DNA of 64,000 bases. It comes from JAKAWQ01 sp963745975. Lineage in GTDB: Bacteria; Pseudomonadota; Alphaproteobacteria; Acetobacterales; Acetobacteraceae. The notes under the pieces were generated by a model. It worked only from the letters and a program-made list of their open reading frames with translations, did no database searches and had not been told where the DNA came from. Both the position numbers and the translations under genes were made by a program. The stretch's first letter is position 1. The number at the start of each line of letters is the position of its first letter. Positions 1 to 11,385 of this stretch are shown here, in pieces. The DNA lies in the NCBI GenBank assembly GCA_963745975.1, contig CAVUZJ010000007.1, positions 1-64,000 on the forward strand. Reading direction: 5' to 3'.

Positions 1-30
1 TCAGTTGCTCTACCGCTGAGCTACGTCGGC
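1..30 (-). tRNA. tRNA, 5' half only (probable tRNA-Thr)
   Basis: Read on the minus strand from position 30, the sequence has a 7-nt acceptor arm, TA at tRNA positions 8-9, a D-stem GCTC/GAGC closing an AGCGGTA loop, and the start of an anticodon stem ACTGA. The window edge cuts it before the anticodon. The acceptor and AACTGA anticodon-stem bases resemble bacterial tRNA-Thr, so the amino acid is an inference. It lies just downstream of mipZ. Confidence 0.75.
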
Positions 31-53
31 CTGCCACGAATGGCGCCGCCCCG

Positions 54-935
54 CTATACCGCCCGCTCGGCCGGCTCGCAACCAGCCGGAGCCAAGGCGG
101 GCCCCGCCGCCGCCGGCGGGGGCTTGCGGATCGCCCCGATCAGCGCCCGCACCTCCGCCCGCGCTGCCACGTGGCTCATTCCGAGCGGGATCCCAACCCC
201 CGCCTCGCGCACATCCATCAACGTCAACCCCTGAAGAAAAAGCTCGCGAAAGATCACCCGCTCGCCGAAGCCCTTCACCGTGCGGAAGCCGATCCGTTTG
301 GCCAGCGTCTCGAGCGAGGCGCCCACGTCGCGCTTGTTGCGCGCCGCGACCGCCCCCAGCCGGTTGCGCATGACGATCCAGTCGATCCGCCCGCGATCGC
401 GCGCGAAGCGCGCCTTGCGCGCCTGCCACACCATCTCGCTGTAGATGCTCGGATGCACGACGTCCCGATTGTCCGGGTCCACCTTCGCCAGCATGGCAAA
501 GTCGAGAAAACTGTCATTGATCGGCGTGACCAGCGTATCGGCGTGCGCATGGCCAAGTCGGCTCAGGAACGTATCCGATCCCGGGCAGTCGATGACGACG
601 ATCTCGCACTCCCGCGAAAGCTCCGCCAGCGCTGCGTCAAAACGCGCCCGCTCGTCGGCCTCGGCAGCGGCGCGGCTGTCCTCCTCGCTCCGCACCACCG
701 TAAGAACACGCGGCACCGGCAGCGTCACGCCCTTCGTCCGCACGAACGTCTCGCGGGCCGCGATATAGCCGGCGAGCGTGGCCTGCCTCGCATCGAGATC
801 GATCGCTCCCACGCGGTAGCCGTCGCGCAGCAGGCCGACAACCAGATGCATCGCCGTCGTCGACTTGCCGGACCCGCCCTTCTCGTTGCCCAGCACGATC
901 AACGTCGCCCGCCGCAGGACACTGACGCTGGCCAA
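54..935 (-). CDS. mipZ: MipZ-type ParA-family ATPase (division-plane positioning)
   Basis: A 293-aa P-loop ATPase of the ParA/MinD class. The deviant Walker A GNEKGGSGKST lies near residues 17-27, followed by AIDLDARQ and VIDCPGSD (Walker B region). The residues TPINDSFLDFAML and the C-terminal VIFRELFLQGLTL are characteristic of MipZ, which in alphaproteobacteria forms a gradient from ParB/parS at the poles and inhibits FtsZ assembly. Length fits the family. The only start before the P-loop is TTG at 935. It is a single gene followed by the tRNA; no parAB is in the window. A generic ParA is the alternative but fits the C-terminus less well. Confidence 0.88.
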   Translation of the reverse strand: MASVSVLRRATLIVLGNEKGGSGKSTTAMHLVVGLLRDGYRVGAIDLDARQATLAGYIAARETFVRTKGVTLPVPRVLTVVRSEEDSRAAAEADERARFDAALAELSRECEIVVIDCPGSDTFLSRLGHAHADTLVTPINDSFLDFAMLAKVDPDNRDVVHPSIYSEMVWQARKARFARDRGRIDWIVMRNRLGAVAARNKRDVGASLETLAKRIGFRTVKGFGERVIFRELFLQGLTLMDVREAGVGIPLGMSHVAARAEVRALIGAIRKPPPAAAGPALAPAGCEPAERAV

Positions 936-977
936 GGCCGCCCCATCCTCGCCGATTCCGCCGCCCTCTTATGCCAA

Positions 978-1018
978 GGCGCCCGCGCCGCGTCTATCGC
1001 GACAGCGCGGCCGGCGCC
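978..1018 (-). terminator. GC-rich stem-loop after the flavin oxidoreductase gene
   Basis: Arms at 978-988 and 1005-1018 pair with a two-base bulge, just downstream of the minus-strand gene ending at 1022 and upstream of mipZ. There is no T-tract, so it may act as a factor-dependent terminator or a 3'-end stabiliser. Confidence 0.3.
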
Positions 1019-1021
1019 CCG

Positions 1022-2434
1022 TCAGCGTCCCGTGAGGATGCGCTCGACGAGCTGCTTCACCGTCGGGATGAACCCGTTCGAATAGAACGGGTCGGAGGCG
1101 AATCGGAAGGCATTGGCGCCGCTGAACATCAGGTTGTTCTCGACCGCATCGGCGGCGGCCGAGCGATGGCCGATCGCTTGGAGGGTCTTCTGGATGCAGA
1201 AGCTCCGCGGGTCGGCCTTCTTCCCGGTGCTGTAGTCGGGTCCGTCATCGCTCCAGTTGGAGAACCGGCAAGCGCTGAGGCAGCCCATGCACGCTACCTG
1301 GTCGACGCGGATCTCCGCCGCCTTCTCGGGCGTCACGAAGATCAGGGTCGAGTCCGGCGTGCGCAGCGCCTCGGTGAACCCTTCGCCCTCCCAGTCCCGC
1401 ACCCGCTCGAGATCCGCGGGCGTGAGGTAAACGGCGCGCTTGCGTGGGCCGACCCCGTAAAGTGCTACGTGCTCGCCCACCGCCTCGGTCGCGTACGCCA
1501 CCTGCCGCTCCGAGCGCGCCTTGAGCTCGTGGAGGAACCGGTTGTTGACCGCCGACGAATAAAACCCCGTGGGGCTGAAGTGATTGAGGAAGACGTCCCC
1601 TTCCTTGAGCTTGAGGAGGCGCTGCTTCCACCCCTCGCCGATCGGGCTCTCCTTGGTCAGAAGCGGGCGGGTGCCGAACTGAAAGGCAATCGGGCCGAGG
1701 TCCGGATTGTCGATCCAATCCTCCCATTCCTCGAGCCACCACACACCGCCCGCCATGATGATCGGCGTCTGCCCGAGGCCGAACTCGCGCATCAGCTTGC
1801 GCAGCGCGAGCACGCGCGGGAACGGCGCCTCCGGCCGGTTCGGGTCCTCGCTGTTGGAGAGGCCGTTATGGCCGCCGGCGAGCCACGGATCCTCATAGAC
1901 CACCCCGCCCAGCAGGTCCGCGACCTTGTGGTAGGCGCGCTTCCAGAGCGCATTGAAGGCGCGCGCCGAGGAAACGATCGGGTAGTAATGGACACCGAAG
2001 CGGCTTGCAATGTCGGACAGCCGATAGGGCATGCCCGCGCCGCAGGTGATGCCGTTGATCAGCCCCTTCGCGCCATCCAGAACGCCGGTGATCACCCGCT
2101 CCGCCGCCGCCATCTCCCAAAGGATGTTGGCGTGGATGCGCCCCAATCCGCCGGCGAGATCGAACGCCCGCCGCGCCTGCGTGATGCCGCCCTGGATCGC
2201 GTAGGCGATCAGCTCCTCGTGCCGCTCCCGCCGCGTCCGGCCGCGGTAGGTCTGCGGGATGGCGTGGCCGTCCGCGTCGTAGGTGTCGGCGTTCACGGCG
2301 CTGAACGTGCCGACCCCTCCGGCCGCCGCCCAGTTGCCCGAGGTGACGCCGTTCGAGACAGAGATGCCCTTGCCGCCTTCGATCAGCGGCAGCACCTCCA
2401 CGCCTCCGATGCGCATGGCGTTAAGCGGCTTCAT
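1022..2434 (-). CDS. NAD(P)H-dependent flavin oxidoreductase (nitronate monooxygenase-like)
   Basis: 470 aa with an FMN-binding TIM barrel of the nitronate monooxygenase/enoyl-ACP reductase II type. Visible features are the N-terminal glycine-rich strand with SNGVTSGNWAAAGGVGTFSA, the NGITCGAGMP segment near residue 150, PIIMAGGVWW near 240 and GPIAFQFGTRPLL. A cysteine-rich CMGCLSACRFSNW near the C-terminus is not part of the core fold and could bind metal. The protein is longer than the usual 320-360 aa because of this C-terminal extension. It stands alone between hairpins, downstream of pnp. The substrate cannot be told from sequence. Confidence 0.8.
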   Translation of the reverse strand: MKPLNAMRIGGVEVLPLIEGGKGISVSNGVTSGNWAAAGGVGTFSAVNADTYDADGHAIPQTYRGRTRRERHEELIAYAIQGGITQARRAFDLAGGLGRIHANILWEMAAAERVITGVLDGAKGLINGITCGAGMPYRLSDIASRFGVHYYPIVSSARAFNALWKRAYHKVADLLGGVVYEDPWLAGGHNGLSNSEDPNRPEAPFPRVLALRKLMREFGLGQTPIIMAGGVWWLEEWEDWIDNPDLGPIAFQFGTRPLLTKESPIGEGWKQRLLKLKEGDVFLNHFSPTGFYSSAVNNRFLHELKARSERQVAYATEAVGEHVALYGVGPRKRAVYLTPADLERVRDWEGEGFTEALRTPDSTLIFVTPEKAAEIRVDQVACMGCLSACRFSNWSDDGPDYSTGKKADPRSFCIQKTLQAIGHRSAAADAVENNLMFSGANAFRFASDPFYSNGFIPTVKQLVERILTGR

Positions 2435-2490
2435 GGCCTGCCTCCGTTCGGGCCGATGCCGTTATTGCAAGAAAGTGTACCACCGATGAA

Positions 2491-2512
2491 GCCGGCGCGC
2501 GAGCGCGCCGGC
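2491..2512 (-). terminator. Perfect 10-bp GC stem-loop downstream of pnp
   Basis: GCCGGCGCGC and GCGCGCCGGC are separated by only GA. It sits between the pnp stop (2554) and the next minus-strand start (2434). No T-run follows, so it is either a factor-dependent terminator or a 3' end that resists exonucleases. Confidence 0.4.
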
Positions 2513-2553
2513 CTCGCCCGTCCTTGAACCCTGGGCCTTGAACCCCCGGGCCC

Positions 2554-4725
2554 TCAGCCGGCGGCGGCCTCATCCCCCCCGAAGCGCTCGCGCCGCTCGC
2601 GGCCCCCCTTCGGCCCCACCTTTTCCGTGATGTCGTCCCCCGTCGCCTGGTCCACCACCCGCATCGAGAGCTTGACCTTGCCCCGCTCGTCGAACCCGAT
2701 CACCTTCACCTTCACCGGGTCGCCGACATTGACCACATCGGTGGTCCTCGCCACGCGCCCGGCCGCGAGCTCGCTGATGTGCACGAGGCCGTCGCGGCTG
2801 CCGAGGAAGTTGACGAAGGCACCGAAATCCGTCGTCTTCACCACCTTGCCGTTGTAGATCGCGTTGATCTCCGGCTCCGCCACGATGCCGCGAATCCAGT
2901 CGATCGCCGCCTGCGCCTGCTTCTGCTCGGTCGCCGCGATCTTGATCGTGCCATCATCGTCGATGTCGATCTTGGTCCCGGTCTGCTCGGTGATCTCGCG
3001 GATCACCTTGCCGCCGGTGCCGATCACCTCGCGAATCTTCTCCTTCGGCACGCTGATCACCGTGATGCGCGGCGCGGTTGCCGCGACGTCGCTGCGGTGT
3101 CCCATCAGTGCCTTCGCCATCTCGCCCAGGATATGCATGCGTCCCTCGCGCGCCTGCGCGAGCGCGATCTGCATGATCTCGGGCGTGATGGAGGTGATCT
3201 TGATGTCCATCTGCAGGCTGGTCACGCCCTGCTCGGTGCCGGCGACCTTGAAGTCCATGTCGCCGAGATGGTCCTCGTCGCCGAGGATGTCGGAGAGCAC
3301 CGCGAATCCGCGATCCTCCTTGATCAATCCCATCGCGATGCCGGCCACCGGCCGCTTCAGCGGCACGCCGGCATCCATCAGCGCGAGCGAGGAGCCGCAG
3401 ACGGTCGCCATCGAGGAGCTGCCGTTGCTCTCGGTGATCTCGCTCACGACCCGCATCGTATAGGGAAAATCCTCCTTGCTCGGCAGCAGCGGATGCACCG
3501 CCCGCCAGGCGAGCTTGCCGTGGCCGATCTCGCGCCTTCCAGGGCTTCCCATCCGCCCAGCCTCGCCCACCGAGTAGGGCGGGAAGTTGTAGTGGAGCAT
3601 GAAGTGCTCGCGATATTCGCCGGCGAGCGCATCGACGATCTGCTCGTCCTGCCCGGTCCCCAAGGTCGCGACGCACAATGCCTGCGTCTCGCCGCGGGTG
3701 AAGAGCGCGCTGCCGTGCGTGCGCGGCAGCACGCCGACCTCGGCGGTGATCGGCCGGATTGTCCGCGTGTCGCGCCCGTCGATCCGGATTCCGGTATCGA
3801 GGATGGCGTTGCGCACCACGTCCGCCTCGAGCGCTTCGAAGAGCTGGCCGAGATTGCCCGCCTCGAGCCCCTCCGCGGCCAGCGCCGCGGCTGCCTCCGT
3901 GTGCACCCGCGCCACCTTCTCCTGGCGCGCCTGCTTCACCTTCTCCCGATAGGCCTCCGCCAACGTCTCGCGCGCCAGCGCCGCCAGCCGCTCGCGCACC
4001 GCCTGCTCGCCGGCCGCCGGTTCCGTCAGCGGCCAGGGGTCCTTCGCCACCCGCTCCGCAAGCTCGATGATCGCCTGGATCACCGGCTGAAAGCCCGCGT
4101 GGCCGAACACCACTGCATCGAGCATCTGCTGCTCGGAGAGTTCGTGCGCTTCGCTCTCCACCATCAGCACGCCTTGCGCGGTGCCGGCCACCACGAGGTC
4201 GAGCGCGGAACGCTCCCGTTCCGCCGTCGTCGGGTTGAGCACGAAGGCGCCGTCAACGAATCCGACCCGCGCCGCGGCCACGGGCCCGAGGAAGGGAATG
4301 CCGGAGAGGGTGAGCGCGGCGGAGCTTCCGATCATCGCCACGACATCGGGGTCGTTCTCGAGGTCGTGGCTCAGCACCGTCGCGATGACCTGCACCTCGT
4401 TGCGGAAGCCCTCCGGGAACAGCGGCCGGATCGGCCGGTCGATCAGCCGGCTGACCAGCGTCTCCTTCTCGCTCGGCCGTCCCTCGCGCTTGAAGAAGCC
4501 GCCCGGGATCTTGCCCGCCGCGAAGGTCTTCTCCTGGTAGTTCACGGTGAGCGGGAAGAAGTCCTGGCCCGGCCGCGGCGTCTTCACGCCGACCGCGGTG
4601 CAGAGCACCACCGTTTCGCCGTAGCGCACCATCACCGCGCCGTCGGCCTGGCGCGCGATCTTGCCGGTCTCCAGGATCAGCTTGCGGCCGCCCCAGTCCA
4701 GCTCCTTGCGGAAATAGTTGAACAT
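2554..4725 (-). CDS. pnp: Polyribonucleotide nucleotidyltransferase (PNPase)
   Basis: 723 aa, the full length of PNPase, which degrades RNA phosphorolytically from the 3' end within the degradosome. Two RNase PH-like domains flank an all-alpha linker. The second carries FTRGETQAL near residue 328 and the DMDFKVAGT metal/active-site segment near 490. A KH domain (VIGTGGKVIREI) and an S1 domain (VKTTDFGAFVNFLG...LVHISEL) complete the C-terminus. ATG at 4725 is chosen over the GTG codon directly before it, since MFNYFRKE matches the family N-terminus. It follows rpsO, the classical order, with a 309-nt gap. Confidence 0.98.
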   Translation of the reverse strand: MFNYFRKELDWGGRKLILETGKIARQADGAVMVRYGETVVLCTAVGVKTPRPGQDFFPLTVNYQEKTFAAGKIPGGFFKREGRPSEKETLVSRLIDRPIRPLFPEGFRNEVQVIATVLSHDLENDPDVVAMIGSSAALTLSGIPFLGPVAAARVGFVDGAFVLNPTTAERERSALDLVVAGTAQGVLMVESEAHELSEQQMLDAVVFGHAGFQPVIQAIIELAERVAKDPWPLTEPAAGEQAVRERLAALARETLAEAYREKVKQARQEKVARVHTEAAAALAAEGLEAGNLGQLFEALEADVVRNAILDTGIRIDGRDTRTIRPITAEVGVLPRTHGSALFTRGETQALCVATLGTGQDEQIVDALAGEYREHFMLHYNFPPYSVGEAGRMGSPGRREIGHGKLAWRAVHPLLPSKEDFPYTMRVVSEITESNGSSSMATVCGSSLALMDAGVPLKRPVAGIAMGLIKEDRGFAVLSDILGDEDHLGDMDFKVAGTEQGVTSLQMDIKITSITPEIMQIALAQAREGRMHILGEMAKALMGHRSDVAATAPRITVISVPKEKIREVIGTGGKVIREITEQTGTKIDIDDDGTIKIAATEQKQAQAAIDWIRGIVAEPEINAIYNGKVVKTTDFGAFVNFLGSRDGLVHISELAAGRVARTTDVVNVGDPVKVKVIGFDERGKVKLSMRVVDQATGDDITEKVGPKGGRERRERFGGDEAAAG

Positions 4726-5034
4726 CACTCTTGGTCCTTCACACGCCGGATCGGGGCGGGTGGGGCCGGGGCATGATCGAAGGCACGTTCCATCACGGTG
4801 GACACGGCGCCTCGGGCGGCATGGAAGCGGCCTGCCTGGAGGGCAGGTCCGCGGGCCATGCGGCCGGAAACGCCGTCGTACGTCCCGCTCGTGCCGGAAG
4901 TCTGGATCAGCTCAGGGTCCGTTCCGCCGCGGTCGCGGCAGCCGGGAAATCCTTCCCGGCGAGTTGCCTCGCGCCCCCATGGCGCAAGGAATTCTCCCGC
5001 CCGTATATGGGCGTGTCAGCGGGCGATACCACGC
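4726..5034. other. rpsO-pnp intergenic region (309 nt) with small hairpins
   Basis: No convincing gene is seen. Short inverted repeats occur: CCTGCC/GGGCAGG around 4833-4849, CCGGGAA/TTCCCGG around 4941-4957, and CGCCC/GGGCG at 4998-5013 just after the rpsO stop. In enterobacteria this gap carries RNase III and PNPase autoregulation sites on the pnp leader. A comparable role here is an inference only. Confidence 0.4.
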
Positions 5035-5304
5035 TCAGCGGCGGAGGTTGAGCCGCGCGACCAGGGATTCGTAGCGCCCGGCGTCCTTCACCTTGAGATA
5101 GTCGAGCAGCCGCCGCCGCCGCCCCACCAGCACCAGAAGGCCCCGGCGGCTGTGGAAGTCCTTGGCGTGCGCCTTCAGATGCTCGGTGAGATTGGCGATC
5201 CGCTCCGAGAGCAGCGCAACCTGAACCTCGGGGCTGCCGGTATCGCCCACTTTCGTCGCATAGTCCGAAACCAGCGCCTGCCGGCGCTCGGTTGTCATCG
5301 ACAT
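5035..5304 (-). CDS. rpsO: 30S ribosomal protein S15
   Basis: 89 aa, exactly the usual length of S15, a primary 16S rRNA binder of the small-subunit platform. The DTGSPEVQVALLSERI segment and the HxxDFHSRRGLLVLVGRRRRLLDYLK core are diagnostic. ATG at 5304 gives MSMTTERRQ; a second ATG at 5298 is possible. It lies between truB (22 nt upstream) and pnp, the order conserved in most proteobacteria. Confidence 0.98.
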   Translation of the reverse strand: MSMTTERRQALVSDYATKVGDTGSPEVQVALLSERIANLTEHLKAHAKDFHSRRGLLVLVGRRRRLLDYLKVKDAGRYESLVARLNLRR

Positions 5305-5326
5305 CGGGTTCTCCTCTGAGGAACCG

Positions 5327-6250
5327 TCAAACCAGCAAGCGCTCAGGCTTGAGCCAGCCATCGACGAGCCGCCCGAGCCCCAGCACGTGCCCCCCCGCCA
5401 TGGCGCGCACCAATCCCCCTTCGGGGTCCGCGCGCTCCGGAATCCGGCCCATCAGCACGACCAGGCTTAGCGCCTGGCCACACGCGATGGCGGCCGCCTC
5501 CTCTTCGGTCAGGGCCAGCGCCGGGATGTCGGCCAGCGCGGTCGCAACCGGAAGGAGGAGGTCCGGGAGGGCGCCGGTCCTATCCTCCCCGGTATCGATT
5601 TTGTCCAGCGGAATCGCTTGCGCTTCGGCGAACGGTCCGACCTTGAGCCGGCGCAGCGCCGCGATGTGTCCGAACGTGCCGAGCGCCTGTGCGAGGTCCC
5701 GCGCCAGGCTCCGCATATAGACCCCCTTGCCCGAAACCACCTCGAAGTCGGCGGTCGCCTCGTCCCTCAACGAAATAAGCTCGAACCGCTCGACCAGCGC
5801 CGGCCGCGCCGCCAGCACCGCCGGCTCGCCACCGCGCGCGAGATCGTAGGCGCGCGCCCCGGCAACCTTGACCGCGGAAAAGGCCGGCGGAACCTGCATG
5901 ATTGCGCCCCGGAAGGCGGGAAGGGCGGCCTCGATCGCCGCCTCGGTCGGGCGCACCGCGGAGGTCCCGGTCACCCGGCCGTCGGCGTCGTCGGTGTCGC
6001 GCGCCTCGCCAAAGCGGAGCGTGAAGCGGTAGTGCTTCGCCCCGTCCATCACGTACGGGACCGTCTTGGTCGCCGCCCCGAACGCCACCGGCAGCACGCC
6101 CGTCGCGAGCGGGTCGAGCGTGCCGCCATGCCCCGCTTTCTCGGCGCCGAAGGCGCGCCTGACCCGGTTGACCACGGACGTCGAGGTGATCCCGGCCGGC
6201 TTGTCGACGATCAGCCAGCCGTCGAGCTTTCGCCCTCGCCTTTTTCTCAT
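5327..6250 (-). CDS. truB: tRNA pseudouridine-55 synthase
   Basis: 307 aa. It isomerises U55 in the T-loop of tRNAs. The N-terminal GWLIVDKPAGITSTSVVNRVRR and the motif GHGGTLDPLATGVLP, which holds the catalytic aspartate, are clear. RSLARDLAQALGTFGHIAALRR near residue 190 is also typical. A C-terminal extension carries the PUA-like part (VRAMAGGHVLGLGRL). ATG at 6250 is 7 nt after the rbfA stop, so the two are co-transcribed in the rimP-to-pnp run. Confidence 0.97.
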   Translation of the reverse strand: MRKRRGRKLDGWLIVDKPAGITSTSVVNRVRRAFGAEKAGHGGTLDPLATGVLPVAFGAATKTVPYVMDGAKHYRFTLRFGEARDTDDADGRVTGTSAVRPTEAAIEAALPAFRGAIMQVPPAFSAVKVAGARAYDLARGGEPAVLAARPALVERFELISLRDEATADFEVVSGKGVYMRSLARDLAQALGTFGHIAALRRLKVGPFAEAQAIPLDKIDTGEDRTGALPDLLLPVATALADIPALALTEEEAAAIACGQALSLVVLMGRIPERADPEGGLVRAMAGGHVLGLGRLVDGWLKPERLLV

Positions 6251-6257
6251 GCGTGTT

Positions 6258-6679
6258 TCAGTGGCCGGCGAGATCCCGCGCGACCGCCGGAGAGCGCAGC
6301 ACCTCTTCGATCCGGCTTACCCGCTCGAGCGTCGCGTCGGTGGCGAACGTGAGCGTTGGCGCGCGCCGCAGGCGAACGCGCTCCGCGACCGCGCGCTGCA
6401 GGAACGGGGTCGCGCGCGCCAGGGCGGGCAGGAGTTCCGCAATGTCAGGCCGGCCGAGCCGGGCGACGAAAGCGGTGGCCTGGCGCAGATCCGGAGCGAG
6501 CTGGACTTCGGTCACGGTAATCCGGGCCGCGGCAAGCTCCGGGTCGCGAAACGGCGCGCGCAGGAAAATATCGGCCAGCAGATGGCGGATCTCCTCCGCC
6601 ACCCTGAGCCGGCGCTGTGCACCCCGTCCCGGGGCGACGCTCGGGACCGGGGCCGGGGCCGGGGCCGGGGCGCCGCGGT

Positions 6680-6683
<4 letters not shown>
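6258..6683 (-). CDS. rbfA: Ribosome-binding factor A
   Basis: 141 aa. It is a late 30S maturation factor with a KH-like fold. The RVAEEIRHLLADIF start helix, DPELAAARITVTEVQLAPDLRQATAFV and the C-terminal LTFATDATLERVSRIEEVL match RbfA. The ATG at 6683 overlaps the infB stop as ATGA, supporting this start over upstream in-frame codons. The N-terminus is an unusual Ala-Pro run encoded by a hexanucleotide repeat that precedes the conserved domain. Confidence 0.93.
6647..6670. repeat. Four tandem CCGGGG hexamers inside rbfA
   Basis: Four perfect copies of CCGGGG on the plus strand encode alternating Ala-Pro near the RbfA N-terminus. The plus (template) strand has four runs of four Gs separated by CC, which could form a G-quadruplex. 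The unit is six bases, so copy-number changes would keep the reading frame. Confidence 0.85.
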
Positions 6684-9296
<2,613 letters not shown>

Positions 9297-9313
<17 letters not shown>

Positions 9314-9872
9314 GCACCCTTCCGCCCGTTCCCTCGTCCCCGTGCGCCGCTTCCGCGCCCTCGGCATCCGTGCCTTGGGCATCCGCGCCACGCGCATCCG
9401 TGCCGCGCAAGCCTGCCAGCCGTTCAACATCCGCCCGTACCGCATCGGCCAGCTTCGCCGTGCGCGCTGCGGTCCGCGAGCCGCGATCGGGTCCCGCCTC
9501 TCCGGCGCGGCCCGCCCGCGCCAGGAGCTCCGCGATCCGCCGTTCCAGCCCCGCCACGAGACGCTCGCGGAAATCCGCAGGAATCGGGACCGAACCACCG
9601 GCAGCCCGAGCGATCGCCCGCTGCAAAGCGCCGCGCCCGCGCGCGGTTTCTATCACATCCCCCCTGGCGCTCAACCAGATTCCCCGCCCCGGCAGGCTCC
9701 CCGCGAGATCGGGCACCAGGGTGCGCTCCGGCCCGACCACGAACCGCAGCATCCGTCTCTTCGGCAGCACCGCGCGCGTGAGAACGCAGCGGCGGAACGG
9801 CGGCCGGTCCGGTTCGACGGGGGAGGGGGCGGGCAGGGGCTCAGCCGTGGTGCGCCTCCTCCCGGGTCGCAT
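9297..9872 (-). CDS. ylxR: YlxR-family (DUF448) RNA-binding protein
   Basis: 191 aa. The YlxR fold is visible as RRCVLTRAVLPKRRMLRFVVGP followed by DLAGSLPGRGIWLSARGDVI; family members bind RNA or RNase P in some bacteria and sit between nusA and infB. After the domain come a KLADAVRADVERLAGL helix and a low-complexity tail of five-residue repeats (GTDAR/GADAQ/GTDAE). The start is uncertain: ATG at 9872 overlaps the nusA end by 32 nt. A purine-rich GGAGGAGG lies inside that overlap but has no ATG/GTG/TTG just after it in frame. Confidence 0.85.
9364..9408. repeat. Three tandem 15-nt repeats in the ylxR 3' region
   Basis: Three copies (9364-9378, 9379-9393, 9394-9408) share GCATCCGYGCC and encode Gly-x-Asp-Ala-x pentapeptides in the YlxR tail. 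The array lies about 50 nt upstream of the infB start. Confidence 0.8.
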
Positions 9873-11370
9873 CGTCCGCGAACCAGTGCGCGCGTGCGGC
9901 CATGATGACGGCGTTCGCCGTCGGCTCGTCGAGCGCATCGGCGCCCACGATCTCGATCAGCTCGTCCGAGGCGAGGTCGGCGAGATCGTCGAGCGTCTTC
10001 ACCTCCTTCTCCCCGAGTGCGACCAGCATCGCCGGCGTCAGCCCCTCGATCGCCGCCACCTCGTCGGCAACGCCGAGCTCGCGGCGCCGCTCGTTGAGCT
10101 CGGCCTCGTGGCGCACGCGATAGGCCTCGGCGCGGCGGATCAGCTCGCCCGCGATCTGCTCGTCGAATCCCTCGATCGCCGCAAGCTCGTCGGGCGGGGT
10201 CGTCGCCAGCTCCTCGACCGAGCCGAACCCTTCGGTCACCAGCAGTCCCGCGATCACGTCATCGACATCGAGCGCCTCGACGAAAAGCCCCGTGCGCCGG
10301 CGGAACTCCTCCTGCCGCCGCTCGCTCTCCTCGGCCTCGGTCATGATGTCGATATCCCACCGCGTGAGCTGGCTCGCCAGCCGCACGTTCTGTCCGCGCC
10401 TGCCAATCGCCAGCGAAAGCTGATCGTCCGGCACCACCACTTCCACCCGCCCGGCCTCCTCGTCCATCACCACCTTGGTCACCTCCGCCGGCGCCAGCGC
10501 GTTGACGACGAAGGTCGCCGCCTGCGGGCTCCACGGGATGATGTCGATCTTCTCGCCCTGCAGCTCCGCCACCACGGCCTGCACCCGCGAGCCGCGCATG
10601 CCGACGCAGGCGCCGACCGGGTCGATCGAGGAATCGCGGCTGATCACCGCCATCTTCGCCCGCGAACCGGGGTCGCGCGCCACCGCCTTGATCTCGATGA
10701 TGCCGTCGTAGATCTCCGGCACCTCCTGCGCAAACAATTTAGCGAGGAAGCCCGGATGCGTGCGCGAAAGAAAGAGCTGCGGACCGCGCGGCTCGGCGCG
10801 CACGTCGTAGATATAGGCGCGCACGCGGTCGCCGTTGCGGAAGCTCTCGCGCGGGATCAGCTCGTCGCGGCGCAGCAGCGCCTCGGCCCGGCCGAGATCG
10901 ACCATCAGGTTGCCGTACTCGGTGCGCTTGACGATGCCGTTGACGATCTCGCCGATGCGGTCCTTGTATTCCTCGTACTGGCGCTTGCGCTCGATGTCGC
11001 GCACGCCCTGCACGATCACCTGCTTCGCGGTCTGGGCCGCGATGCGCCCGAAATCGATCGGCGGCAGCGGATCGATGATGAACTCGCCGAGATTGATCTC
11101 GGGGCGGAACTTCCGCGCGATGGCGAGCGGGATCTGCGTCTCCTCGTTCTCCACCGTCTCGACGACTTCGGTCCAGCGCGAGAGCCGGACGTCGCCGGTC
11201 TTGCGGTCGATGGTGGCGCGGATATCCTTCTCGTGCCCGTACTTGGCGCGCCCGGCCTTCTGAATCGCGCTCTCGAGCGTGGCGATCACCTCCTCGCGGT
11301 CGATCGACTTCTCGCGCGCGACGGCATCGGCCACCAGCAGGATGTCGGGGCGGGCGATGGCGGTGTCCAT
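9841..11370 (-). CDS. nusA: Transcription termination/antitermination factor NusA
   Basis: 509 aa. It binds RNA polymerase and modulates pausing, termination and antitermination. Domains in order: N-terminal polymerase-binding domain (ILLVADAVAREKSIDREEVI), S1 domain (GIVKRTEYGNLMVDLGRAEALLRRDELIPRE split around residue 150), two KH domains (ACVGMRGSRVQAVVAELQGEKIDII; QLSLAIGRRGQNVRLAS) and C-terminal helix-hairpin-helix AR repeats. ATG at 11370 lies 15 nt after the rimP stop. Together with rimP, ylxR and infB it forms the standard nusA operon. Confidence 0.98.
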   Translation of the reverse strand: MDTAIARPDILLVADAVAREKSIDREEVIATLESAIQKAGRAKYGHEKDIRATIDRKTGDVRLSRWTEVVETVENEETQIPLAIARKFRPEINLGEFIIDPLPPIDFGRIAAQTAKQVIVQGVRDIERKRQYEEYKDRIGEIVNGIVKRTEYGNLMVDLGRAEALLRRDELIPRESFRNGDRVRAYIYDVRAEPRGPQLFLSRTHPGFLAKLFAQEVPEIYDGIIEIKAVARDPGSRAKMAVISRDSSIDPVGACVGMRGSRVQAVVAELQGEKIDIIPWSPQAATFVVNALAPAEVTKVVMDEEAGRVEVVVPDDQLSLAIGRRGQNVRLASQLTRWDIDIMTEAEESERRQEEFRRRTGLFVEALDVDDVIAGLLVTEGFGSVEELATTPPDELAAIEGFDEQIAGELIRRAEAYRVRHEAELNERRRELGVADEVAAIEGLTPAMLVALGEKEVKTLDDLADLASDELIEIVGADALDEPTANAVIMAARAHWFADDATREEAHHG

Positions 11371-11385
11371 GGGATGTCCTCTCGA

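Noticed and set aside
2779..4776. 665-codon plus-strand frame antisense to pnp
   Set aside because: Same shadow effect; pnp is unambiguous.
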